A DNA stretch of 31,555 nucleotides from Hominenteromicrobium sp964531265 (lineage in GTDB: Bacteria > Bacillota > Clostridia > Oscillospirales > Acutalibacteraceae), in NCBI GenBank assembly GCA_964531265.1, contig CAZHDW010000021.1, positions 1 through 31,555 on the forward strand, written 5' to 3'. The position numbers and the translations under genes are program-made. The notes under the pieces are model-generated. The model saw nothing but the letters and a program-made list of their open reading frames with translations, was not told where the DNA came from and did no database searches. Positions 31,538 through 31,555 of this stretch are shown here, piece by piece; the first letter of the stretch is position 1; the number at the start of each line of letters is the position of its first letter.

Positions 31538-31555
31538 CGGATAATTATGTAGATA

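Overview
The window looks like a chromosomal segment of a gut-type low-to-mid-GC Firmicute (Clostridia, most likely the Oscillospiraceae/Ruminococcaceae range). This rests on strong AGGAGG-type ribosome binding sites, occasional TTG starts, TTGACA-17-TATAAT promoters, CCA-encoded tRNAs, and families common in Clostridia (DUF3842, LUD, YARHG, BrkB/YihY, TldD/TldE, PqqD plus HPr-kinase-like clusters). No species can be named from the sequence alone. Apart from 4.1-4.6 kb and 5.0-7.5 kb, nearly every gene is on the minus strand.

Region 0-7.5 kb is ordinary chromosome: a zinc-ribbon/YARHG membrane protein, a lipoprotein-LUD-MATE run, a second small lipoprotein, a tRNA-Met/tRNA-Glu pair with a consensus promoter and terminator, then a plus-strand operon of BrkB/YihY membrane protein, an unusual one-piece sigma-like/TM/GerMN protein, and a DUF3842 protein. 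Region 7.6-14.6 kb holds a zinc-binding small protein, a DUF5131 radical-SAM-like protein with a LexA-like box on its promoter, a cation:proton antiporter, an orphan 5S rRNA gene with its own promoter and terminator, a membrane-anchored SGNH-like protein that lacks the usual catalytic residues, and a TldE-TldD protease pair. Region 14.6-19.4 kb is regulatory and partly decaying: a TetR-GNAT-(broken ABC ATPase)-GNAT operon with a perfect palindrome at its promoter, a LysR gene, a TetR remnant and an AraC gene.

Region 19.5-30.6 kb is the part most worth attention. One minus-strand operon runs from a promoter near 30.36 kb: a 2189-residue secreted protein (Ig-like, metallophosphoesterase, von Willebrand A, other surface modules and an odd basic C-terminal tail), then at once an 80-residue Cys-containing peptide that resembles a RiPP precursor, a strong hairpin, a single-pass membrane protein, an HPr-kinase-like protein, a radical SAM/SPASM protein and a PqqD-like protein, mostly in overlapping order, ending in a frameshifted second PqqD gene. 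The promoter lies inside a 257-bp segment bounded by perfect 17-bp inverted repeats, with a tandem 11-bp repeat just upstream of the -35. This is the layout of an invertible (phase-variable) promoter, though no invertase gene is in the window. I infer a switchable surface-protein/peptide-modification system. Its product and function are unknown, and no exporter or dedicated leader peptidase is seen in the cluster.

Region 30.8-31.5 kb, at the right edge, is AT-rich and holds a TIR-like (DUF1863/ThsB-like) protein preceded by a small membrane protein, a likely defence-type pair that may continue outside the window.
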